In this document: positions 11,554 through 20,824 of the stretch, piece by piece
Layout of the letters: every line of letters starts with the position of its first letter
Numbering within the stretch: the first letter of the stretch is position 1
Source: Talinum fruticosum
Lineage: Eukaryota; Streptophyta; Magnoliopsida; Caryophyllales; Talinaceae
Direction of reading: 5' to 3'
Length of the DNA: 64,000 bases
Assembly (NCBI GenBank): GCA_021018815.1
Contig: JAITYX010000003.1
Coordinates: 4,574,501-4,638,500, forward strand
Notes under the pieces: model-generated
The model's database searches: none
What the model saw: the letters and a program-made list of their open reading frames with translations, nothing else
Told to the model about the DNA's origin: nothing
Made by a program: the position numbers and the translations under genes

Positions 11554-12199
11554 TTTCGCGTTATGATTCTTGAATTTTTCACGTGCTATGTGCTTTAGTT
11601 GTCAATAACCATTGGTTCGGTTGATCATGTGATACTTGGGCTGATAGTTATTTACGTGTTTCGAGTCACTCGAAACTTTTACGAGTCAAACTCGGATGTA
11701 GAGAAAATTTGGACATCAATTTTACGAAGCTATCTCTAGAACAGTGGAGAGTTTCGGACTATATTTTCAAACTCTTTTTCTCTCTCTTTCTCGAGCGCTG
11801 CGATCGGATCTCAACCGCAGATTTTAAACCACCGATATCTCAACCGTTGAAGAAGAACTGTCACACCGAGCATTAATGATCGATGGACGGGTAAGACGGA
11901 ACGGAGTTACTTAACGGATAGTGAACGGGCGCGCGTACTCTTTATATATAACGTTTATCTATCTTCCTCTCGGTATTCTAAAACTCCTTCCCTCTCAAAC
12001 AAAAACCCTCTCGCGGAAGTTTTCTACGTGAACAGTAACCCTTGATCGTCCGCAAGCGTTGAAGAAGCTCTCTCTCTCTCTCGTAAGTTTTCGATTGCTC
12101 TCTTCTCATTTTTCTTCTACCATTTTCGTTTTCTTCTCTTCTACACCTCCATCTCTTTCTCTTTCTCTTTCGAAAAGTTTCATCTTTTCATCTCTCACA
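11554..12199 (+). other. Post-pol spacer with internal TATA box (element C)
   Basis: Non-coding spacer between pol and the post-pol ORF. TTTATATATAACG at 11941 is followed by a CT-rich leader-like tract up to the ATG at 12200. Element A has a TATA box at the matching place (17416). Possible internal promoter. Confidence 0.45.
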
Positions 12200-13760
12200 A
12201 TGCCTAAAAGAGGAAACCACCCCGACTTTCGGGTTTCTTCATCCTCCAAAAGCCTCGCTCCAACAAGCCGGAAAGCTCAAGCCCATTGTCACCCAGAGCA
12301 TCTTGCGTCTGGACGACAAGTTCTTCCCAACAACCAAATTCTCCTGGTTGTCCAACATCCAAACCACAGAGTCTACCCTTTCTTGTGTTTCAGCGAGTTC
12401 ATCTATCCTGAACTCGTTTCGAGTTTTATACTCATCTCTCCCACTCGAAAATGTTCTAACCTCTCGGGTTCGGAACATCACTGTTCGTATCAACTCCTCT
12501 CTCCTTCACAGATCTGTTCAAAGTTTCTTCTCTCTTCTGAACAGCAACCCTATCCCCTTCACCGAAGTCGCCGACGACTTCTTTGAAAAGTATGCTAAAG
12601 AATTCCCCGGGTCCGGAAAGAACTTTTACGTGACTCGGTTGAAGTCGAAGCCGGGCTTCGTGTTTCCTGCTGATGAGAACCTTCTTCTCACAGGCATTCT
12701 AGCAAGGAGAACCCCAACTCCAAGCACCTCAAAGCCCTCTTCGATATCCCGGAGGGATACGAAGTCGACCTCTTCCCTCCATCATTGAGCGGATGGCCAC
12801 TGTGCCGGCTCAACTTCAAACCAAAAAGAACACCTCCCTTCCTTTCGGTGCTCTTCTCACCCTTGTCTTCAAACAATTCCAAGTTCCTCTTCCCTCCGAC
12901 CCTAACGCGGTGTCCGAGGCGGCCATTGTGGTCGGCAAGAAGGAACTCCGAGGGTACGGATACCGGGAAACCAACCCCGGTGTCCGGGTTCACAACTCGG
13001 AGCCGAGGCCTCCTTCTCCACCTCGGACTCGAAATCAACCCCTCTCCCTCTTCCCTCTTCACCTGGTGGTGCCTCCACCTCCGGTGCTTCCAAAACTCTC
13101 TCTGCCCTCTTGTCCCCTGTCTTCATGGACAAGATCACCTCTGTGTCTTCGATTTCGGAGACATGCTCGGGGGTTTCAAGTCTGTTCTTCGAGGGTCGAC
13201 CATCAACCAAAAGACCGGTCGGTCCCAAATCCGAGAGCGACGAGTCTCTCGTTCTTGAGATGAGAGAGCTGGTTAAGGAGCGGAAGGAGCTGGCCGAGCT
13301 CCTCGAGAGAGACGGTCCAAGGCGGCTCGGGACCCGGATGACTCGAGACACATCCGAGACGTCTTCGAGCCCAGGCCGACCTCCTCGGAGAGCGAGGAAG
13401 CCGAGGAAGCGAGGCGAAGAGCTGCAGATGCAGCGGAGGACGCCGAGGAACCTGCGGGCGAGGCGGCCCCTTCCGGGCAAAGGGAAGAAGAGGCCGTGGC
13501 AGCTGCTGAGGGACAGCTCGCTCCCAAGCTCAAGTTCGTTGTACTCGGCTCGGACAGCGATCCGAGTAGGTCGGAAGATCTCGCTCCTCCGGCGAGTCGG
13601 CCGGAGCAGCCCCTCCAGCCCCGAGGTCCCAAGGGAAGAACCCCTCGATCCACTTTCTCCGGGTCGGCCCCTCGTAGCCGAGCCCCTGCGAGTGTTCCGG
13701 TTCTCCCTTCGTCGCGCTCAAGCACATCGTCAAGATCTTATCAGCGCCGGCGCACCTCCG
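12200..13760 (+). pseudogene. Element C post-pol ORF (SIRE envelope-like position)
   Basis: Starts ATG 12200 with MPKRGNHPDF; element A has the same MPKRG start at 17626. Frames change several times (near 12270, 12450, 12710, 13100). Conserved pieces shared with element A include DKFFPTTKFSWL (near 12312), an NSNPIPFTEVADDFFEKYAKE stretch (near 12540) and an LPFGALLTLVFKQFQVP stretch (near 12840). The C-terminal half is Arg/Glu/Ser/Pro-rich with a Glu/Leu/Lys-rich coiled-coil-like stretch near 13260-13310. No signal peptide or clear membrane segment was found, so a true envelope role is not supported. It resembles the plant-transposon-type domains of SIRE second ORFs. Function unknown. Confidence 0.65.
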
Positions 13761-14184
13761 CCTCGACTCGAAATCCCCTCCTCCCTAGTTGGAGCCATGC
13801 ACTCGCGTCACGATTCCTCGGTGCCTCCGAGTATTTCGTTTCAAAATTTTCTTTTTGTCCGGACAACTTATGTGTATTACTTGTACTTTTCTCCCTTCTT
13901 TTTGTTTCTTGTTTTTCTTTGAAAGGCAAGGGGAGAAAATGTAGTCGAAACTTTATGGGGAGTTCTTTCCGCCCTTGTAATTTTTTTAATGAACTCGAAT
14001 GCAATTCATTATTAATTTCCGAGTTCTTTCTTTTCCGAGTTAATGAGTTCAAGCTTACTTTATCTTGCTACGATATATTGTATATTGCTCACGTTCAATA
14101 TGTCTTTCTCTCTATCAAACTACTCGGAATCAACCTATTTCTTCTCTAACAAAGTTTCTGTTTAAGTATGGAATGCCTTTCATC
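13761..14184 (+). other. Element C 3' untranslated region
   Basis: AT-rich non-coding stretch between the post-pol ORF and the polypurine tract. No gene seen. Confidence 0.6.
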
Positions 14185-14197
14185 AAAAAGGGGAGAT
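14185..14197 (+). other. Polypurine tract of element C
   Basis: AAAAAGGGGAGAT immediately before the 3' LTR TG. It is matched by AAAAAGGAGGAGAT at 20134-20147 in element A. This is the plus-strand primer site for reverse transcription. Confidence 0.85.
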
Positions 14198-15723
14198 TGA
14201 AGACTCGGACATCGCTCTATATCTTTACGAGTCATGCAAAAGGAATCGGGTATAACGATGTCATTTATATAGAGTTTTGATTCCAAGGCATTCTCTGTGT
14301 CTCGAAACTTACTTGAGTTAAAAGTATCTTTTCTATGCGATTCGGCCTTCACATATCTCTTTAATCGCTTTTCAGATAGCGACTCGGAAAAACTTGTTCT
14401 TTATTCCGAGTCCACTCTCTCTCAGAATCGACTTGTGGTTATTTACTCTATTGATTGCAAAGTCGGCATTCGTAGTTCATTTCATGCTTAGTCTACATCA
14501 AGTGTTTCCCACTCGATATTTGTTAATAGAACTTGATTCTTTGCTTAAGACTAAGTCTTATGGAATTCCGAGTATCATGGATATTAGACTCAGAATACTC
14601 CATTTCTTTTCGACTCGGATAATTTGTTGGTTAATTATCATGATTATATTATTATCCGTGTCTAACCTTGGACCAAAGTATTTTATACTTTGAGAACCAA
14701 AGGTGTTTTACTTTTGTAGGTTATTCAATCGAGGATATCTTTTCAAAACTACAAAAGTAGCCGGCTTCAGGACGTCAAATCACCAGCGAGATATGGGTTT
14801 TCATCTTCCTCGCTTTAGTCCCGAAGATTGTGTCGAAGCCGTCCGCTTCCATATCCGGAAAAGCCGGAACGCCAAGCCTAACGGTGGTTTCCACCACATT
14901 TATCAAGACACAACCGATGGTTTTGGGACTTCCAAGAGAGTTAAACCGTTGTACAACGTCTATATTTCAACGGATACTTTCGAGTGACTCGGAAAGCCTT
15001 TCACAACGGTCACGAGAGGACTCTCGGTCAGCGAGATGAAGATAACGGCTACTCTGCCCGGTATTCTATAAAAGGAAGCCACTTCACAAGACTTGAAGGT
15101 TGCCGAACATATTGTCAATACACGTACTTGAACAAAGTTATTGTATTCATTCTCAATCTTCTACTTACAACTCCTACTCTGTAATTCATTACTTTACGAG
15201 TTGTAAGGTCTTGTACTAAGTTACAAACTCTTCTTACATTCTTTGTAAGGTCCCTTGACTAAGTCTGTAAGGGTTAACTCGGCTTAGTTGTCCCTAGCTG
15301 TAAGGGTTATCTCAGCTAGGAAGTACTAGATCGAGATAAGGGAATTTCGAGTCTAGGAAAACTTGTATAGAGTTGTCCAAGGGAGCAACTCGGGTTCGAT
15401 CAAGTTCACGGTATTTTGTGGACTCAAAATAGTGGATTTGACTTCGTGTCTGGATTGACACGGGCCGTGGTTTTCTGCCCCAGGAGGGTTTCCACGTAAA
15501 TTCTCTCGTGTTCTATTTCCGAGTTCATTCTAGACTCGGACGCCCTGCTGAACGTGTTTACTCGATTCATTACATTCCGAGTCCAATCTTTTCGACTCCT
15601 TGCTTAGACTCGGAATCTGTCTTTGACTCTTCTCGTCAAAAGGTGTGTGCTTTCGCAAAGAATTTTTCATCACCCTATTCACCCCCTCTAGGGTGACTCG
15701 GACTCTCCCCGAGCAAACCTTCA
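14198..15723 (+). repeat. 3' LTR of element C
   Basis: 1526 bp, TGAAGACTCGG..CCTTCA, followed by the target-site duplication CTTAC. It differs from the 5' LTR mostly by one-base indels next to C and G (for example TTTCCGAG/TTTCGAG, ACTCTG/ACTCG, TCTCTG/TCTCG) plus a few substitutions near 14850-14880. Confidence 0.93.
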
Positions 15724-15728
15724 CTTAC

Positions 15729-16783
15729 AACTCGAAAGTAATGAATTACAGATTGGGAGTTGTAAGTAGAAGATTGAGAGTGTATACAGAGACTTTGAGC
15801 AAGTATGTGTATTAACAATATATTCGACAAATCTTCAAGTCTTGTGAGGTGGCTTCTATTTATAGATAACCAGGCAGAGTAGCCGTTATCTTCATCTCGC
15901 TGACCGAGAGTCTTCTATGACCGTTGATGTAAGCTTTCGAGTCACTCGTAAAGTGTTCGTTGTAATGTGAACGTTGGATAACGGCTTAACTCTCTTGGAA
16001 GTCCCAAAACCACCGGCGGTGTCTCGAAAGGTAAAGTGGAAACCACCGTTAAGCTTAACGTTCCAGCTTTTCCAGATTTGGAAACATACGACCTCGACAC
16101 AATCTTCTGGGACTCGGAGCAGAGAAGGTGAAAAGCCATGTTTGCCTGGTGATTTGACGTTTTGAAGCCTAAGTTACTTTTGTGGTTTGAAAAGGTGTAT
16201 CCTCGTTTGAATAACCTACAAAAGTAAAACAATTTTGGTTCTTAAAGTATAAGATACTTTGGTCCAAGATTAGACACAAATAATAAAGTAATTATGATAA
16301 TTAAACAACTAATTATCTCGAGTCGAAGACAAGTGGAATTTCCGAGTCTAAAAACCATGTAACTCAAAATTCCATCCGACTTAGTCTAAGCGATAGATCA
16401 AGATATATAATGAATATCGAGTGAAATAACTTGATACGTACTAAGTATTGGACGGACTAAGAAATCACCGACTATAATAGAATAGAGCTTAAGATCGAAG
16501 TCGATTCCGAGTGAGAAAAGACGAAATACTAGTTCACTTAATCTGCGATAAATCTGAGTGATGAGGGACTCGTAACAAAGAACCAATTTTCCGAGTCACT
16601 TACGGATAAGCAAGAAATATAAGAAGTAAAAGTTGTATCACTTAGAGAAGATACCATTTCACTCGGAGAAGTTTCTAAGATACGGAGAATGCCTTGGAAT
16701 CAAAACTCTATAAGTATGAGATGGTTATACCCGATTCATTTAATGCAACTCGTAAATGCGTTAAGCAAGTGTTCGAGTCTTCA
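15729..16783 (-). mobile_element. Solo LTR B, right part
   Basis: Continuation of the reversed LTR begun at 4436. It reads into the reversed LTR start, ends GTCTTCA at 16783, and is followed by the target-site duplication ATACA (16784-16788). An ATCTATAAATAG box appears on the minus strand near 15855. Its sequence is inverted relative to the adjoining 3' LTR of element C, giving a large potential hairpin. Confidence 0.9.
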
Positions 16784-16788
16784 ATACA

Positions 16789-17016
16789 TATCAAATGTGA
16801 TAATCGGAGTGCTATTCGCAACATAAAGAACCTCATTCAAGCATTAAAAACGAAACACATTGAGGTTAGATATCACTTTCGAGAGATCATTCGAAAAAGG
16901 TGATGTTGAACTTGAATTTATTCCTACTAAGCTTCAATTAGTAGATATCTTCACTAAATCACTAATTGAAGATCGGTTTTGCTTTATTAGAAATGAACTT
17001 GGTATGTTGAATTGAT
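16789..17016 (+). pseudogene. Element A: end of RNase H
   Basis: Continues the RNase H cut at 4435. IKCDNRSAI, LKTKHIEVRYHF and IRNELGMLN align with the same blocks of element C at 11320-11550, ending in TGA near 17014. There is one frame change near 16890. This junction proves that B and C were inserted into an older + strand copia element. Confidence 0.88.
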
Positions 17017-17625
17017 GATTACCTGAAGTATTGCATGATTTACTATGTGAGCATGTTAATTGACATGTTTTATTCAAGCATACTCGAATACATAGTGGTT
17101 TAGTTGATAATTCATGAAACCGAGCTCCAAGTTATGAGTAACCGAGTGCTTGCTAAGCAACTCGGACAGCTTCATCGAGCCATAATCAATTAAGAGAAAA
17201 TGGACTTCAAACTTTTGGGACAATCTCTAATTCAATAGAGAATCTTAGAAAAATTTTCCAAAAATTTATCTCTCTCCGGCACTTGAACAGATCAAGAAAC
17301 TAGCCATTGATTTCGAAGAAAGCCATTGAAGAGACGCTAGAATGCCAAAAGGTTTAACTAGCTATTACTTTGGAAACTGGGTCGGTTGAGGTTTATATTC
17401 GATAAGAGCATTTGTCTATAAATAGCTTTCGTTTACTCTCATTCGCTCACTTTACGATCTTTGCTTTCAATCTCTCAAACTCTCACTTAGAATCACTTTC
17501 ACTCTCTCGGACTCACTCATTTTTTTCATACTCGGACTCTCTATTCTAACACTTCTACTCTTTCATTCTTCACATCTCTTCGATTTCCTACATGTCTTTG
17601 TCATTCTCTCTCTTTCTCTATCAGC
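17017..17625 (+). other. Element A post-pol spacer with internal TATA box
   Basis: Counterpart of 11554-12199. CTATAAATAG at 17416-17425 lies 210 bp before the MPKRG start and is followed by a CT-rich leader-like stretch. Overall sequence is diverged from element C, but the TATA position is kept. Confidence 0.5.
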
Positions 17626-18811
17626 ATGCCGAAAAGAGGATCCATCTGTTAAAGGAGGTTCAACCACTAAAAGGGTTAGAACTTTATCTCGAGTTGATGA
17701 GCCATAAAAAGACACCTCGAAGGGCAAAGCTTTAGCCTTTGTGGATCCTAAACGCACCATCGTTGCTCAACACTACTTCATGGACGATAAATTCTTTCTT
17801 ACCACTAAGTTGTCTTGGATCAAGCTTCTCACCAAGACAGGTATCTTTAATTATCTATGCTTCGTGACTATATCTACCCAAAATTAGTCTCATCATTCTA
17901 TCAAAACTTGTCTTCCAAAGACAATGTTCTCTACTCCATCGTTTAGAATATTCGTATCACTATAAACCTTCCTCTTCTCCACAAGCTCTTCAAAGTGAAG
18001 TGCTTGTTCTTGAACACCAATCCTATTCCTTTTGCTAAACTAGCGAAGAATTCTTTTCTAAGTATGCTTGAGCCCCTCCTAAGTCTCGTAATAATTTCTC
18101 TATAATACAATTGAAGTCCGAGGCAAGACTTCGTGTTTCTTCATAATGAAAATGTTTTTCTCATTTTTCCTTCCAAGGAGAACCCTAACGCAGAGTTCTC
18201 AAGGTCTTATGTGATTTTCTAGAAGGATATGAGGTTGACTTCTTCCCTTTCATCATAGAACATATTGCTTCGGTTCCCCTAGATCGGAAGAATCCTCCTC
18301 TTCCATTTGGAGCTTTATCTCTCTAATCTTTACTCATTTTGAGGTGCCTCTGCTCGAGCACCCAACAAAATTTCTGGAGCCAGCCATTTCTATTAGTAGA
18401 AATGAGCTCATGAACCTTAGATACCAGGAGACCGAACCTGGTGTTTGTATTCACTCATCTAAGATCCCTCTTCCTCTATCTCCATCCAAGAAGAGTACCC
18501 AAGACCCTCTTCTTCCGGCAGCAGCCCTTCACATCAACCAGCCCGTTTTGTTCAACTTCTTGAGAAAGTGGCTTTATAATTTGTCTGCTTCGACCAAAGA
18601 GTTATAATCCACTCTTGGTGCCTTCCGGGCTTTCATGCCAATTCGACCGAACTTCGCACCACCGCTCAAAGGCAAATCGATCGAGTCGGACTCTATTTGA
18701 TGAGCTCAAAGTGGTCATTAGAAGGCAAGAAGAGTAGATAAAACTCTTTCAAGAGCGTCAAATCAAAGGAGAAGAAGAGTTAGACTCTTCATCGGACTCC
18801 TCCTCGGACTC
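17626..18811 (+). pseudogene. Element A post-pol ORF (decayed)
   Basis: Begins MPKRG at 17626 and is broken by many stops. Homology to the element C post-pol ORF persists across frames: SSFYQNLSSKDNVLYSIV near 17888, NTNPIPFAKLAKN near 18014, and an LPFGAL stretch near 18300. The region ends in a Ser/Asp-rich segment that runs into the GAA array. The function of the family is unknown. Confidence 0.65.
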
Positions 18812-19143
18812 AAGAAGAAGAAGAAGAAGAAGAAGAAGAAGAAGAAGAAGAAGAAGAAGAAGAAGAAGAAGAAGAAGAAGAAGAAGAAGAAGAAGAAGAA
18901 GAAGAAGAAGAAGAAGAAGAAGAAGAAGAAGAAGAAGAAGAAGAAGAAGAAGAAGAAGAAGAAGAAGAAGAAGAAGAAGAAGAAGAAGAAGAAGAAGAAG
19001 AAGAAGAAGAAGAAGAAGAAGAAGAAGAAGAAGAAGAAGAAGAAGAAGAAGAAGAAGAAGAAGAAGAAGAAGAAGAAGAAGAAGAAGAAGAAGAAGAAGA
19101 AGAAGAAGAAGAAGAAGAAGAAGAAGAAGAAGAAGAAGAAGAA
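18812..19143 (+). repeat. (GAA)n triplet array, about 110 units
   Basis: Uninterrupted GAA/TTC repeat of about 332 bp, inside the post-pol ORF of element A just after a Ser/Asp-rich stretch. In the frame of the neighbouring acidic sequence one expects poly-Glu, but as written the upstream frame enters it as poly-Arg, one base out. The exact length in an assembly is uncertain for such a repeat. The long poly-Leu or poly-Phe frames on the other strand are trivial readings of the array. Confidence 0.97.
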
Positions 19144-20147
19144 GGAAGGAGAAAAATAAGTTGTCGCCACCCAAGTCATATCTTCCGAGGGCACAGAATC
19201 AGCTTCGAGGAAGTCGGAGAAGTTGGCCGATCTCAAGCCTTGCCATCTCCACAGCCCATTCAACCTATTTAGGGTAAGGGCTTAGACATGGAAGAAGAGA
19301 AAGGGCAGCCTTTTGTTCGTCATAGGATAATCCGGCCAACTCAAAATTATCAAACCGCACCATCATCGTTGCCTCCTCCACCGATGTCGACTGTGTAACC
19401 AACTACTTCATCTCATCTCTATTGGTACAGGGGTAGGGCACTCCGGTCATCTTCCTCTATCGAACTTATCCACCCTCCCTCTTCATTCTATTTCTTTTCT
19501 TTTCTTTTGGCCAACATTCTATTTCTCCCTACCTAAGTTGCTTTTTTATGAAATGCATAGGGGGATATAGTTGTATGGTTTAGAGGAAATAAATTTTTTT
19601 ATTTTTATGTTTGTATCAACTCCTGCCATGATTAATCCAATGAAAACCTTAGTATTTTTTAGTTTCACTAATATCCGCTTATTATTTTTCTCTCGATACG
19701 TATCATTGTTTCGTTGAAATAGCATAATTTGTTCCGATTCTATCTTGCTTTGATAATCTTTATACTTTTAGGCTCGGACACAATTGATCATTGCAAAACC
19801 GATAACAACTCGGTTTGCTCAAATAGTCTTGCTCTAACGTAATGTACTAGGTAGAATTGAGAATGTCGGCTTGAGTAATGCAAACATTGGTGAGAATCCA
19901 ATGCCCCGAAAACCTAAGGGTTCCTCTCGCAAGGTTTATCCATAGAGGGTGAGTCGTGGCCTAAGATCGAGCCAAAAGGCGTAGTCAATGGACAACAGTG
20001 AATATTCCCGTATTACCCCTTGTTGGTCCCGAGGGATGGAGGAGGCTAGGTTAGTCGAAAGATGTCCTTTTATCTAAGTTTTACTATCCCATGATACTAA
20101 CTCCTATTTCTAAGTGATTGAATGTCTTTCATCAAAAAGGAGGAGAT
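19144..20147 (+). other. Element A 3' region and polypurine tract
   Basis: Decayed end of the post-pol ORF (Pro/Gln-rich remnants near 19200-19420), then AT-rich 3' untranslated DNA. It ends with the polypurine tract AAAAAGGAGGAGAT at 20134-20147. No other gene seen. Confidence 0.65.
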
Positions 20148-20170
20148 TGGAGACTCGTGTATGAACTCAC
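20148..20170 (+). mobile_element. Element A 3' LTR, first 23 bp
   Basis: TGGAGACTCG directly after the polypurine tract marks the LTR start. It is interrupted after CTCAC (20166-20170) by solo LTR D. The LTR resumes at 34398 after the imperfect target-site copy CTTAC (34393-34397). Confidence 0.82.
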
Positions 20171-20824
20171 TCGAAGGTTTGCTCTTGGAGAGATTAAGTC
20201 ACCCTAAAGGGGGTTGAATAGGGTGATGGAAGACTTTTTAGAAATTTCAAACTGTTTTGCACAAAACCGACTTAGAAATGCATTCTCGAGTCTAAATTGG
20301 ACTCAGAGAGTGAAATACACAGAGAAGTACGTGGAAATCCTATCAGGCGTAAAACTAGGGATAGTGTTAGTCTAAGTACCAAGTCAAATCCACTAATTGA
20401 ATCCACAATTACAAGGACTCGACTCTTTACATAATTGCTCCCTTAGACAATTTCCTTACAAGTTTTCCTAGACTCAGCAGCTTCCTTTATCTCGATCTAG
20501 TACTTCCTAACCGAGATAACCTTTATAGTCGGGGACAATTGAGCTAAATTAACCCTTACAGCTCAGTCAAGGGACTTAGAAGAAAGTAGAAAGAGTAGAA
20601 GTGATTACAAGACTTTCTTTACAACTCGTAAAGTAAGAAATATAGATTTGGAGTTGTAAAGTGAAGATTGAGTAAGAATGCACTAAGTAAGTGTTAACCA
20701 ATGTGTTAAGAAATCTTCAAGTCTTATGGAATTGCTTTTACAACGAAGGCGGAATGACCGTTGTGACTTGTTCCGGATTAGTGAGTTTCAATAGCCATTG
20801 TAACGGCTAGTCCGAGTCACTCAG
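20171..20824 (-). mobile_element. Solo LTR D, part 1 (reverse copia LTR)
   Basis: TCGAAGGTTTGCTC.. is the reverse complement of the LTR 3' end, with TG read as TCG. It continues homologous to solo LTR B with more divergence. It is split at 20824 by a gypsy-type LTR; D continues at 24084 and 33748, for a total of about 1.42 kb. Confidence 0.85.

Larger units (their letters stand above)
4972..15723 (+). mobile_element. Element C: full-length SIRE-like Ty1/copia retrotransposon
   Basis: A 10.75-kb element flanked by the 5-bp duplication CTTAC (4967-4971 and 15724-15728). Order: 5' LTR, tRNA-Met-type primer-binding site, gag with zinc knuckle, protease, integrase, reverse transcriptase, RNase H, a separate post-pol ORF, polypurine tract, 3' LTR. 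Integrase before RT marks Ty1/copia. The 1.5-kb LTRs and post-pol ORF fit the SIRE/Maximus lineage. The LTRs are close to identical apart from one-base indels and a few substitutions, suggesting a recent insertion. All its genes are frameshifted as written, so it is non-autonomous unless many of the indels are sequencing errors. It lies inside solo LTR B. Confidence 0.95.

Noticed and set aside
13110..13922. Arg/Ser-rich 270-codon open frame as an independent SR-like gene
   Set aside because: It is an alternative-frame continuation of the element C post-pol ORF, lying between pol and the polypurine tract.
18758..19263. Long minus-strand open frames made of poly-Leu or poly-Phe
   Set aside because: They are trivial readings of the GAA/TTC array and have no other content.
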